From DATMBL01 sp050735975 (GTDB taxonomy: Bacteria; Desulfobacterota; Binatia; UBA9968), in the NCBI GenBank assembly GCA_050735975.1, contig JBOHVS010000208.1, positions 1-30,956 on the forward strand: a stretch of DNA of 30,956 nt. Reading direction: 5' to 3'. This document shows positions 23,795 to 30,583 of the stretch, in pieces (position 1 is the first letter of the stretch; the number at the start of each line of letters is the position of its first letter). The position numbers and the translations under genes were made by a program. The notes beneath the pieces were generated by a model. The model searched no databases. It was not told where the DNA came from and saw only the letters and a list, made by a program, of their open reading frames with translations.

Positions 23795-25438
23795 CTAAAC
23801 TTGGTTATAACCAGACCGGTCAACGGATATGTCCCCCGGTATTCTTACTGTGAAACAGCTTCCTTTACCAAGCTCGCTTTTGACCTCGACTGTTCCCCCA
23901 AGCTTCTCGACGAATTTCTTCACGAGGTAGAGCCCCAAGCCGATACCTTCGTGAGGGCGGGTGCTGGAGCTATCCACTTGCGCGAATTTCTCAAAAATGC
24001 GATCGGTAAACTCACCAGAGATACCAATCCCGGTATCGACAACCGAAAACTCCACTTCACGCTTCTCGAAGCTGTACTGCGCGGACATGGTAATCGCACC
24101 TCTTTCGGTAAACTTAATGGCATTGTTGATCAGGTTTCGAAGAATATGCCTCAGCTTGCCGGCGTCGGTTTTTACGACGGGAAGTTCAGCAGCGTAATCC
24201 CATTGAAGGCCGACACCTTCGTTAGCCGAAGCCCTGAATGTAGCTCGAAGCGTGCTCATGAATTCCTTTAAGTCGACCTCTTCAATCGTGAGGGATACGC
24301 GATCGGTTTCGAGTTTCGTTGCCTCCAGAATACTGTCGATCAGAACGAGTAGATCATTGGTACGGGACGTCATAGTGCGAAGGGCATTTTGCATTTTATG
24401 ATTTACTTCACCGAACATGCCTTCCTGGATAAGGTTCGCATAACCGGTGATAACGGTCAGGGGCGTTCTAAGCTCGTGCGACATGATGCTGAGAAATTCT
24501 TCTTTCACTTTGTTGGATTTTGCCATGTCGTCATAAAGCTGGGCGTTGTAAATCGCGATGGCAGCCTGATCCGCCAGAGTCATGAGGAATTCAATTTCTT
24601 CACCGGTAAACTTGTGCTCTTCTTTAGTGTAGATCCCCAGTACACCCAAGACCTCACCTTTGGCCATCAGCGGCACTCCCGCATAGGAAATCAATCCATG
24701 CTTGAGGTAGAAAGAGCGGTTATGGGTTCGAGGATCCGTGTGAATATTTCCAACGACCAAGAGAGTCTTTGTATCGACCACTGTCTTGGCTCGACCGTCA
24801 AGCGATCTTATCTGCTGGGCTCGCCAGTCTTCTTCATTCAGGTTCCGACAGGCCAAAGACTCTAATTTCCCGGTCTGCCGGTTGAGCAACCTTACGGTCG
24901 TGGCGGACGGAAACGGCAGAAAAATCTCGATTTTATCGAGCAGGACCTTCAGCATGGTGCTTAGATCCAAAGTCGAGGTGATGGCGATATTAATCTCGTG
25001 AAGGGCTCTCAGACGCTCAAGATTGCGGTGAATGAGTTGTTCCGCGTTGCGCTTTTCCTCCCCTAACTTCTTCTCTTCCAACGCCCTTTTAACGGCCGGT
25101 CCAAGGCGTGCCATCCTGTCCTTGAGGATATAGTCGGCGGCACCTTGTTTGATGCGCTCGACGGCCACCTCTTCGCTAATGCTTCCTGTAACTACGATCA
25201 GTGGAGTATCTAGCCCCGACTGCTTTAGAAGCTGGAGGGCGCGCGGCGCATCGAACCCTGGCAGTGTGTGATCCGCTAGAATCACGTCGGGGGCGGTTTG
25301 AAGCTCCTTCAGATACGCTTGTTCGGTCTCGACGCGCGTCCATTTCGGCTCAAATCCGCAGCGCCTAAGCTCGTGGACCATTAACTCGGCATCGGCGGGC
25401 CGGTCTTCGGAGATCAAAACTCGAAGCGATGTGGACAT
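23795..25438 (-). CDS. Receiver-GAF-histidine kinase hybrid
   Basis: A 547-aa soluble kinase. N-terminal receiver (about 5-120) with phosphoacceptor D56 in LADHTLPGFD, T84 and K106; a linker coiled coil; GAF domain at about 157-300 (ALHEINIAITSTLDLSTMLK onwards, with GVPLMAKGEVLGVLGIY); HisKA with the His in SIMSHELRTPLTVITGY; and HATPase_c with NLINNAIKFTERG, VVDTGIGIS and GIGLGLYLVKK. Having a receiver at the N-terminus, it can be controlled by phosphorylation from an upstream kinase, probably that at 25882-27621. No membrane segment. ATG with AGGA about 7 bases upstream, 13 bases after the preceding receiver gene. Confidence 0.95.
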   Translation of the reverse strand: MSTSLRVLISEDRPADAELMVHELRRCGFEPKWTRVETEQAYLKELQTAPDVILADHTLPGFDAPRALQLLKQSGLDTPLIVVTGSISEEVAVERIKQGAADYILKDRMARLGPAVKRALEEKKLGEEKRNAEQLIHRNLERLRALHEINIAITSTLDLSTMLKVLLDKIEIFLPFPSATTVRLLNRQTGKLESLACRNLNEEDWRAQQIRSLDGRAKTVVDTKTLLVVGNIHTDPRTHNRSFYLKHGLISYAGVPLMAKGEVLGVLGIYTKEEHKFTGEEIEFLMTLADQAAIAIYNAQLYDDMAKSNKVKEEFLSIMSHELRTPLTVITGYANLIQEGMFGEVNHKMQNALRTMTSRTNDLLVLIDSILEATKLETDRVSLTIEEVDLKEFMSTLRATFRASANEGVGLQWDYAAELPVVKTDAGKLRHILRNLINNAIKFTERGAITMSAQYSFEKREVEFSVVDTGIGISGEFTDRIFEKFAQVDSSSTRPHEGIGLGLYLVKKFVEKLGGTVEVKSELGKGSCFTVRIPGDISVDRSGYNQV

Positions 25439-25451
25439 GGGCCTGTTCCTG

Positions 25452-25892
25452 TTACATGGGCGCGTTGTTCATCAGGAGCCAGTAAAGCCCTAGTTGTCGT
25501 ACGGCGCCAGTGAACTGTTCAAAATCCACTGGCTTGACGATGTAGCTATTTACGCCCAATTCGTAACTCTTGACGATATCGCACTCCTCCCGGGATGACG
25601 TGAGGACGACGACGGGAATCGACCGGGTTCCCGGATCGGATTTCAACCGCTTTAAGACTTCTAGCCCGTCCACTTTCGGGAGTTTTAAATCGAGCAAGAT
25701 AACCTTTGGGCGTTGGTGGCGCTGTCGATCCGAATTGGCTTCTTTGCCGAAGATGAAATCCAGCGCCTCCTCGCCATCACGCGCGACCTCGATCCGATTT
25801 GAAAGGTTATTTTTCCTTAAGGCGTGCAACGCAAGTTCAAGATCGTTGGGATTGTCTTCGACCAGTAGAATTTCTACAGGATCAGCTATCAT
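25452..25892 (-). CDS. Rcp1-like single-domain response regulator
   Basis: A 146-aa receiver of the type that partners phytochrome-like kinases (EILLVEDNPNDLELALHALR, then DGEEALDFIFG with an inserted loop before RPKVILLDLKLPKVDGLEVL). Acidic pocket ED 12-13, phosphoacceptor D68, T98 and K120 are present. No output domain. ATG at 25890-25892 follows GGAGG at 8 bases; a GTG three codons earlier overlaps that site. It overlaps the end of the upstream sensor kinase by 11 bases, so the two are translationally coupled and it is very likely that kinase's direct partner. Confidence 0.95.
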   Translation of the reverse strand: MIADPVEILLVEDNPNDLELALHALRKNNLSNRIEVARDGEEALDFIFGKEANSDRQRHQRPKVILLDLKLPKVDGLEVLKRLKSDPGTRSIPVVVLTSSREECDIVKSYELGVNSYIVKPVDFEQFTGAVRQLGLYWLLMNNAPM

Positions 25893-27621
25893 TCGTGTCA
25901 CCTCCGGCTACTGTGAAGTAAAATGTCGCTCCTTTGTCCGGAGAAGCCTCAGCCCATATACGGCCGCCATGCCGGTGGATCACGCGCTGGACGATCGCGA
26001 GACCAACGCCGGTCCCCTCGTATTCCTCGGCTCGGTGGAGTCTCTGAAATACGCCGAAAAGCTTGTCAGAATAGCGCATGTCGAACCCGACACCATTGTC
26101 TTTAACAAAGTAGGCGTCTTCGCCATTTGTTCTTTCGTACCCGACCTCGATTCGAGCGATCTCACGTTTGCGGGTGTACTTAAATGCGTTTGAAAGAAGA
26201 TTTACGAACACCTGCTTGAGCGATCTGGGATCGCCGTGGCACGGTGGCAAATCGGCGAAAGCGACGTCCGCACGCCGGCCGTTTTGCTCATGCTTAAGCT
26301 CATCAAGGACCTGCCGTGCGAGATCCGCCATTACTACACTCTGTTTCTTGAGCGGCTGACGGCTGAGGCGGGAGAAAGTTAGCAGATCATCAATGAGCCG
26401 GCCCATATTAACTGCATTTTCGCGCACCAGTCCAAGAAAACGTTGGGCTTCCGCGGAAAGAGTAGAAGCATGTTCATCAAGAAGGATCCGGGAAAAGCCA
26501 TCTATCGCCCGAAGCGGAGCCCTAAGATCGTGAGAGACGGAGTAGGAAAAGGCTTCGAGCTCCTTGTTGGCGGCCTCTGCCTCAAGAGACCTGCGAGTTA
26601 AGTCCCTGTTGAGCCTTTTGACTTCTCTTTCGGTTTGCCTGCGCTCAGTAATGAACCGCAAAATGAGGTAAGCCAAAGCGCAACTGAAAAGGCCAATCAG
26701 GGCGTAAGCAGCCACAAGGCGTGTCAAGCTGTCGTCTCGAACTGAAAGAGCTTCGGGCGCCGGTTGCTCTACAATAGCTCCCCAGCCGTATCCGGTGACG
26801 GGTTGATACGCAATGATTTTGTCCTCACTTTCAGTTGCGTTGGAAAAAACCTCCACGCCGTGGCCTCCGCGGAGGAGCTTCTGAAGCGCAGGAGTGTCTG
26901 GATAATCAAAAAGCTCCCTTTGAGCTGTAAGCTTTGGATGCGCAGCAATTTTCCCTCGATTGTCTACGATGACAACAAAGCCGCCGGGGCCGACCTTAAT
27001 GGACCTGGTCCATTCAAGAAGGTAATCCAGCTTAAGCTGCAGCACGAGTATTCCGACGGCCCTGCCATCCTCTGCCGTGATGGGAGCCGTGATGGCAACG
27101 ACATTGTAACGAGGCTCCGCGGCTCTCTGATAAACCTCCGAGACATAGGGCTCCCATTTTTGGCTAACTCCGCGATACCAATCTCGATGGGCGAAATTTC
27201 TCCCTCTCACATTGGAAAGCGCCGGAGTATCCGCCCAAAGAGTTCCATCAATGCCGGATAAGAAGAGCCGCTCTACGAATGGGAAATCCTTCGGTACATC
27301 GCTTAGGATCTCTATCGCCTCAACCCATTTGCCTTGGCTGACCAACTGGCGAAATCGTACTCGAGAGGCAAGCGAGATGCTGAGGTCGAGCAAGCGATCG
27401 AGTTTCTCCTTAAGTGTTATCGCTGCTAGATGGGCGATGGCCTGCTTTTGCGATAAGGCAAAAGTCGTTGTGTCCTGGCGGGTCCTCAAATATGTGAGCG
27501 TACCCAGGATAATGACCGGCGAGAGGATCACTAGGAAGATAGCCGAGATGACCAGCCAGTTTTTCTTGTCGTCTTTAATTAATGCTTTAGCCAGTCGATC
27601 TGACAGTGTCCTGAAGGTCAA
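25882..27621 (-). CDS. Cache-domain sensor histidine kinase (phytochrome-kinase-like transmitter)
   Basis: A 579-aa membrane kinase. TM1 at about 22-45 and TM2 at about 302-323 enclose a large periplasmic double-Cache sensor: FLSGIDGTLWADTP, FAHRDWYRGVSQKWEPYVSE with the ligand-pocket WYR (148-150), and ISAP-like VVAITAPITAEDGRAVGIL. Such sensors bind amino acids, carboxylates or other small molecules. The transmitter has H364 in SVSHDLRAPLRAIDGF, N-box NLLSNAFKY, DNGVGFD (508-514) and GTGVGLA (536-542), the subtype found in Cph1-like kinases paired with Rcp1. Start is TTG at 27619-27621, with GAGG upstream and no suitable ATG. First gene of the four-gene set; a sigma-54 element lies at 27672-27686. 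Confidence 0.94.
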   Translation of the reverse strand: MTFRTLSDRLAKALIKDDKKNWLVISAIFLVILSPVIILGTLTYLRTRQDTTTFALSQKQAIAHLAAITLKEKLDRLLDLSISLASRVRFRQLVSQGKWVEAIEILSDVPKDFPFVERLFLSGIDGTLWADTPALSNVRGRNFAHRDWYRGVSQKWEPYVSEVYQRAAEPRYNVVAITAPITAEDGRAVGILVLQLKLDYLLEWTRSIKVGPGGFVVIVDNRGKIAAHPKLTAQRELFDYPDTPALQKLLRGGHGVEVFSNATESEDKIIAYQPVTGYGWGAIVEQPAPEALSVRDDSLTRLVAAYALIGLFSCALAYLILRFITERRQTEREVKRLNRDLTRRSLEAEAANKELEAFSYSVSHDLRAPLRAIDGFSRILLDEHASTLSAEAQRFLGLVRENAVNMGRLIDDLLTFSRLSRQPLKKQSVVMADLARQVLDELKHEQNGRRADVAFADLPPCHGDPRSLKQVFVNLLSNAFKYTRKREIARIEVGYERTNGEDAYFVKDNGVGFDMRYSDKLFGVFQRLHRAEEYEGTGVGLAIVQRVIHRHGGRIWAEASPDKGATFYFTVAGGDTNDS

Positions 27622-27671
27622 TAGCCACCTCGCTCTTCCCGTTGATTAGGGATAAGCCGTCGCTAAAAGAG

Positions 27672-27686
27672 GCAACGAGTATGCCA
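27672..27686 (-). promoter_or_regulatory. Sigma-54 (-24/-12) promoter of the phosphorelay operon
   Basis: Minus strand reads TGGCAT-ACTCG-TTGC, one mismatch from TGGCAC-N5-TTGC, with exact 12-base GG-to-GC spacing and a pyrimidine before the -24 box. Predicted start near 27660 gives a leader of about 40 bases to the kinase TTG start. Confidence 0.68.
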
Positions 27687-27745
27687 GCGGGTCAAGCGCC
27701 CTCTAACTGATGATTTTTTAATGAATTCTGCAGCCCGCCCGCTGG
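27684..27745. repeat. 8-bp inverted repeat beside the phosphorelay promoter
   Basis: CCAGCGGG (27684-27691) overlaps the -24 box of the sigma-54 element and is matched by the exact inverted copy CCCGCTGG at 27738-27745. The two arms are 46 bases apart. It could be a pair of half-sites for a regulator or chance. Confidence 0.4.
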
Positions 27746-27759
27746 TTCTATTGAGAATA

Positions 27760-27777
27760 TTCCCCTGTCGTAGGGAA
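27760..27777. promoter_or_regulatory. Palindromic site, possible activator-binding site
   Basis: TTCCC-N8-GGGAA lies about 75-90 bases upstream of the minus-strand sigma-54 element and about 220 upstream of the plus-strand one, a usual distance for NtrC-type enhancer sites. I did not find the same motif near the other two sigma-54 elements, which weakens the case. Confidence 0.25.
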
Positions 27778-27998
27778 CAAAGATTGCCATAAGAGACTCT
27801 CTGTGCACTTCTTTCTCGCATCTAAACGAAGCGGAATTTTATCAAAAGTGAGAGCTGATGGAAAAAAATAATGTCATTTGTTCCGAAATTCGTCATTCAA
27901 GAAGCCAGTAATTGCTCCTCTAAACCTATCGGCGTGGTGAGCCTCTTTTCCACCTTTACACGTAGTTAGGTAGTGAAAAATTGAAGAGTTTTTTCTTC

Positions 27999-28013
27999 TG
28001 GCACGTGGGTTGC
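27999..28013 (+). promoter_or_regulatory. Sigma-54 (-24/-12) promoter of the 28060 gene
   Basis: TGGCAC-GTGGG-TTGC matches every fixed base of the sigma-54 element, with C before the -24 box, G after it and exact 12-base GG-to-GC spacing. Predicted transcription start is near 28025, leaving a 35-base leader that contains a clear GGAGG ribosome site. Confidence 0.85.
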
Positions 28014-28059
28014 GCATCTGGAGCAGGCAAAAACGGACTGAACTGGAGGGAAAAGGGAA

Positions 28060-28560
28060 ATGCTTCAAACCGTCGGATGTGAGAAAGACGAACTCAGAGC
28101 GCAGCACTACACTTTTGCCAATTATACGCTGCGGGAACAGGCCTTCGAAGCCACAACTTTGCTTCTGAACGCACTAGCCAATGGGGACCGGGGTTACGTG
28201 CGGGACCAGTGGTTTAGCGCCATAGTGCGCTGTCGAATGGCGGATTTACCATCTGAAGTTACGTGGTTCCCAATGGAAGACATCCGCATATCGGTCTCGA
28301 AACGGGGCAAACTCACTTGCTATGTTATTAGCATGCCTGAGCCGAAACTCATCACGGAGGCTTTCTTTATCGGCATAGTGAAGACTTCGAGTGAAGTCCT
28401 TAAATATTACACTCTCGAGTTAGGCCTGGAAGATGATGGCACGGCTCCGACCGTATTCTGTGAATGGACGGCAGACGGCAGCCACCTGACCCACGGCGAT
28501 GGGCCCCCTCCCACAGTTGAGGAATTCAGCGAAGCGATATTTCGACACCTAAAGGCGTAA
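28060..28560 (+). CDS. Hypothetical protein under a predicted sigma-54 promoter
   Basis: A 166-aa protein with no family that I recognise. No signal peptide or membrane segment is visible. The first third looks helical (FANYTLREQAFEATTLLLNALANG), followed by alternating strands (IRISVSKRGKLTCYVISM) and a proline-rich region before a C-terminal helix. GGAGGGAAAAGGGAA precedes the ATG and a perfect sigma-54 element lies 47 bases upstream. Codon use and composition look like a genuine gene. Divergent from the phosphorelay operon, it is a candidate output or target of that system; this is inferred from promoter sharing only. Confidence 0.75.
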   Translation: MLQTVGCEKDELRAQHYTFANYTLREQAFEATTLLLNALANGDRGYVRDQWFSAIVRCRMADLPSEVTWFPMEDIRISVSKRGKLTCYVISMPEPKLITEAFFIGIVKTSSEVLKYYTLELGLEDDGTAPTVFCEWTADGSHLTHGDGPPPTVEEFSEAIFRHLKA

Positions 28561-28650
28561 CTTCACCCCAAGCGGCAGCATGAAAGGACACCGTTCGAAT
28601 CGTATGAACCGAACACTCTGCATTAGCCGCAACCGGAGACTAATTGGAAC

Positions 28651-28826
28651 ATGAAAATCCTCGTCGTCGAAGACAACCCGTATTTCCGCGAACTTCTCGC
28701 CCTCATCCTCCAACGTATGGGACATTTGGTCATAGAGGCAAAGACAGCAAATCAGCCACTGCATACGCGATCGCTGAACGTCCAGATATGATCTTCATGG
28801 ACCTCGGTCTGCCGGACGCGGATGGC
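28651..28826 (+). pseudogene. Response regulator receiver remnant (frameshifted and truncated)
   Basis: The frame from ATG 28651 gives a good receiver start, MKILVVEDNPYFRELLALIL, up to EAKTA, then runs into a stop. The homologous continuation appears one frame over: ATAYAIAERPDMIFMDLGLP followed by DADG, which carries the phosphoacceptor Asp. The shift falls near 28750. After DADG the match to a receiver ends abruptly at about 28826, where an unrelated membrane-protein sequence begins, so the distal half is missing. It cannot give a working receiver without two repairs. Confidence 0.8.
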
Positions 28827-29176
28827 GATAGTCGCAGCGGGTTCCACTTTGGGGCTTGTAATATTTGCCGCTTGGCAAATGTGCTTTGTAAGACGAACTA
28901 CGAAAGCTACTGAAGTGGCCGCCCAAGCCGCCCAGAAAAGCGCCGAGGCCGTTGACGCTTCTCTTCATGTCTATAGGCCGTTTATCGTTATCCGAAAACC
29001 AAATGTTGATTCGATTCAAATTCCACAACTGCATCGGCGAAAGCCTACCACTGTAAAGATTAAGGTTCGCAACTACGGAATCAATCGAAGCACCGCTTCT
29101 TCGCACGTACTTTGATGATTACTGTGAGCTGCCACCCGCTAACCATAACATACGAGCTGTTTCCAATGCAGTGTAG
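28822..29176 (+). pseudogene. Remnant of a one-helix membrane protein, frameshifted
   Basis: An open frame from ATG 28822 to 29115 (97 codons) encodes a hydrophobic helix (STLGLVIFAAWQMCFV), a coiled coil-like Ala/Glu segment (KATEVAAQAAQKSAEAVDAS), then HVYRPFIVIRKPN and VKIKVRNYGINRSTA. This order of helix, charged coil, RPxxxI and NxGxT/S-A is common in uncharacterised bacterial membrane proteins. Another frame continues the pattern as TYFDDYCELPPANHN to a stop at 29174-29176, indicating a frameshift near 29090. Its 5' end is fused to the receiver remnant. Whether the 97-aa frame is still expressed is unknown; no ribosome site is visible. Confidence 0.65.
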
Positions 29177-29290
29177 CTAAAGCGGGGTCGCCTAAGGTGA
29201 AACCTCACCATTTTGCCCGCGCCGGGTATTTCTCCAGATCTTCCGCAGATGCTGACGCGCGATGCATGTCTATGGCAGCCATGATCTTGT
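29177..29290. other. Short non-coding stretch
   Basis: Between the membrane-protein remnant and the end of the SprT-like gene I see no gene or clear terminator. Confidence 0.5.
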
Positions 29291-29743
29291 TTACGGCTTT
29301 ATCAAGAGCCACAAGCTCCTCGACCGTTTGAGATCTCCGTCAAAGGGCAAAAACCGCGGCGCATACCTCGGCTCGCGCCTGTCCAGTACCAGGACGCCTT
29401 GGAATTGCTCAGCGTACTTTGAGTTAAACGCATCGAGTAGAGTGGTGAGCATCTCTTTGAAGAGCCAACCGTGGGAGGGAAAACGCTTTCGATCGCGCAA
29501 TATAGCCATCAACTCGTCGCCTTTTTTGAGGCAGGCAAGATGATGGGCCAACTCGTGCAGCCCAGTTGCGATTAGGTCAATCCTGTCGGGCAAGGCTTTT
29601 TCATAGACTTTAATCCTTCTCAGGTCGAAGCGATACGAGCCGTGCTTACGACGCGTTCTGCGCGGTATGAAAACGATTACGAAGTCCCGCTCATTCTCTT
29701 CTACCAGGGAATCGAGCAGGTTTTTGAGTTCGGTTTCGGTCAT
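29291..29743 (-). CDS. SprT-like zinc metallopeptidase-domain protein
   Basis: A 150-aa soluble protein with HELAH at 63-67 and, 24 residues on, SHGWLFKEML (90-99), which supplies the third zinc His as in the SprT/WSS1/YgjP-type zincins (HExxH ... HGxxF). N-terminal residues resemble a helix followed by a strand (DFVIVFIPRRTRRKHGSYRF). Members cleave DNA-crosslinked proteins or are of unknown role and are frequent on phages and mobile elements. GAGGAG lies about 11 bases before the ATG. An amber-interrupted frame ends 27 bases upstream on the same strand, and together they look like part of a decayed mobile segment. Confidence 0.8.
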   Translation of the reverse strand: MTETELKNLLDSLVEENERDFVIVFIPRRTRRKHGSYRFDLRRIKVYEKALPDRIDLIATGLHELAHHLACLKKGDELMAILRDRKRFPSHGWLFKEMLTTLLDAFNSKYAEQFQGVLVLDRREPRYAPRFLPFDGDLKRSRSLWLLIKP

Positions 29744-29770
29744 TGGCTTGGTGCTCCTCGTTTGTATCGG

Positions 29771-30010
29771 TTATTGGTTCCACTCGTAAGGACAGCCCAG
29801 CTCTTCCTCCGTTTCTAAATCGACAACGGCGTAGTTAGCTTCCGGACCATCGATTAGGCAGTAGAGAATAAAGTTCTCGCTCTATTGGCGCTCTTCTGGC
29901 GCGCGCCTCCGGTTTTTCTCAAGCATGTGGGCATACGCCTGTTCTTGGGTATCGAAATACCGGACGTAGGGTTTCCATGTAGCCCTCCGAAAATTGAGAC
30001 GCTCAAACAT
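29771..30010 (-). pseudogene. Small gene interrupted by an in-frame amber codon
   Basis: From ATG 30008-30010 the frame reads MFERLNFRRATWKPYVRYFD and on to APEERQ (42 codons), meets TAG at 29882-29884, and continues in the same frame for 36 codons (SENFILYCLIDGPEANYAVV onwards, ending YEWNQ) to TAA at 29771-29773. Both halves have protein-like composition and read as one 79-codon gene of the small phage/plasmid kind. UAG serves as an ordinary stop elsewhere here (for example clpS), so a nonsense mutation is the simplest reading. Function not recognised. It precedes the SprT-like gene by 27 bases. Confidence 0.6.
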
Positions 30011-30149
30011 TCAAATTCTGGGATGATGTCGGTGAAGCAGTAATAGGCCGGCCCATGGCGAAGAGGGCCTTACGGTCGGTTTTATTAAGCGCCAGTGCGG
30101 GTTACGGCGCCCTTCAAAGATGGCAGAATTTAATCGTTAACGCATATTT

Positions 30150-30254
30150 TTGCAGGAGATCTCGGCAGATTCGGTGTTCTGGGTAGCTACGCTGCCGGAA
30201 CCTGAACAGATAAAGATTCTTACCGAGAAAGACCCGATGGAAAAACGTGGGTGA
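30150..30254 (+). other. Short open frame, possible gene remnant
   Basis: From TTG 30150 an open frame of 34 codons reads LQEISADSVFWVATLPEPEQ and on to KRG, then TGA. The composition looks protein-like, but there is no ribosome site, an in-frame stop lies just upstream (30138-30140) and it is very short. I take it as the end of a decayed gene. Family unknown. Confidence 0.3.
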
Positions 30255-30290
30255 AAGAAAAGAAAGGAAGGAAGTGAAGAATATAACCGG

Positions 30291-30439
30291 CTATCGAGTT
30301 TTGGACGCAGTTTCGTCGGCGTCGTTGAGGCGATCGTACTTTGAGAGCCGTTCGTCGATCTTGCGCCAACGTTTGGCTTGCTCTTCGGGCGGAGCTTGGC
30401 GATGCTGGCCTCGATTATGTCCAGGAGTGCTTTAGATCC
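30291..30439 (-). pseudogene. Frameshifted small-gene remnant
   Basis: On the minus strand one frame gives GSKALLDIIEASIAKL and another gives PEEQAKRWRKIDERLSKYDR, continuing LNDADETASKTR to TAG at 30291-30293. The two join naturally into a single helical, charged protein if one base change near 30390 is allowed. No clear start codon is present; upstream in frame is a stop. It resembles the short charged proteins on mobile elements but I cannot name a family. Confidence 0.45.
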
Positions 30440-30583
30440 TCCCTTCGGCTATTCGCCCTAGGGGCTACGTCTCTTCCTCAATTGCTTATTGTCAGCCCGT
30501 TGGGAATTCTCAGCTGATAAAGTTTGTTCTGTCGCACAGGAAGCTTGACGGTCGCGACTGCTCCCTGGTAATTTCGCTGGCTA

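Larger units (their letters stand above)
27622..28059. other. Divergent regulatory intergenic region with two sigma-54 elements
   Basis: This 438-base gap separates the divergent kinase operon and the 28060 gene. I see no gene in it. It holds sigma-54 elements facing both ways (27672-27686 minus, 27999-28013 plus), an 8-bp inverted repeat and a palindromic TTCCC-N8-GGGAA site, and its middle is AT-rich, as expected for DNA that bends between an activator and promoters. Confidence 0.6.
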
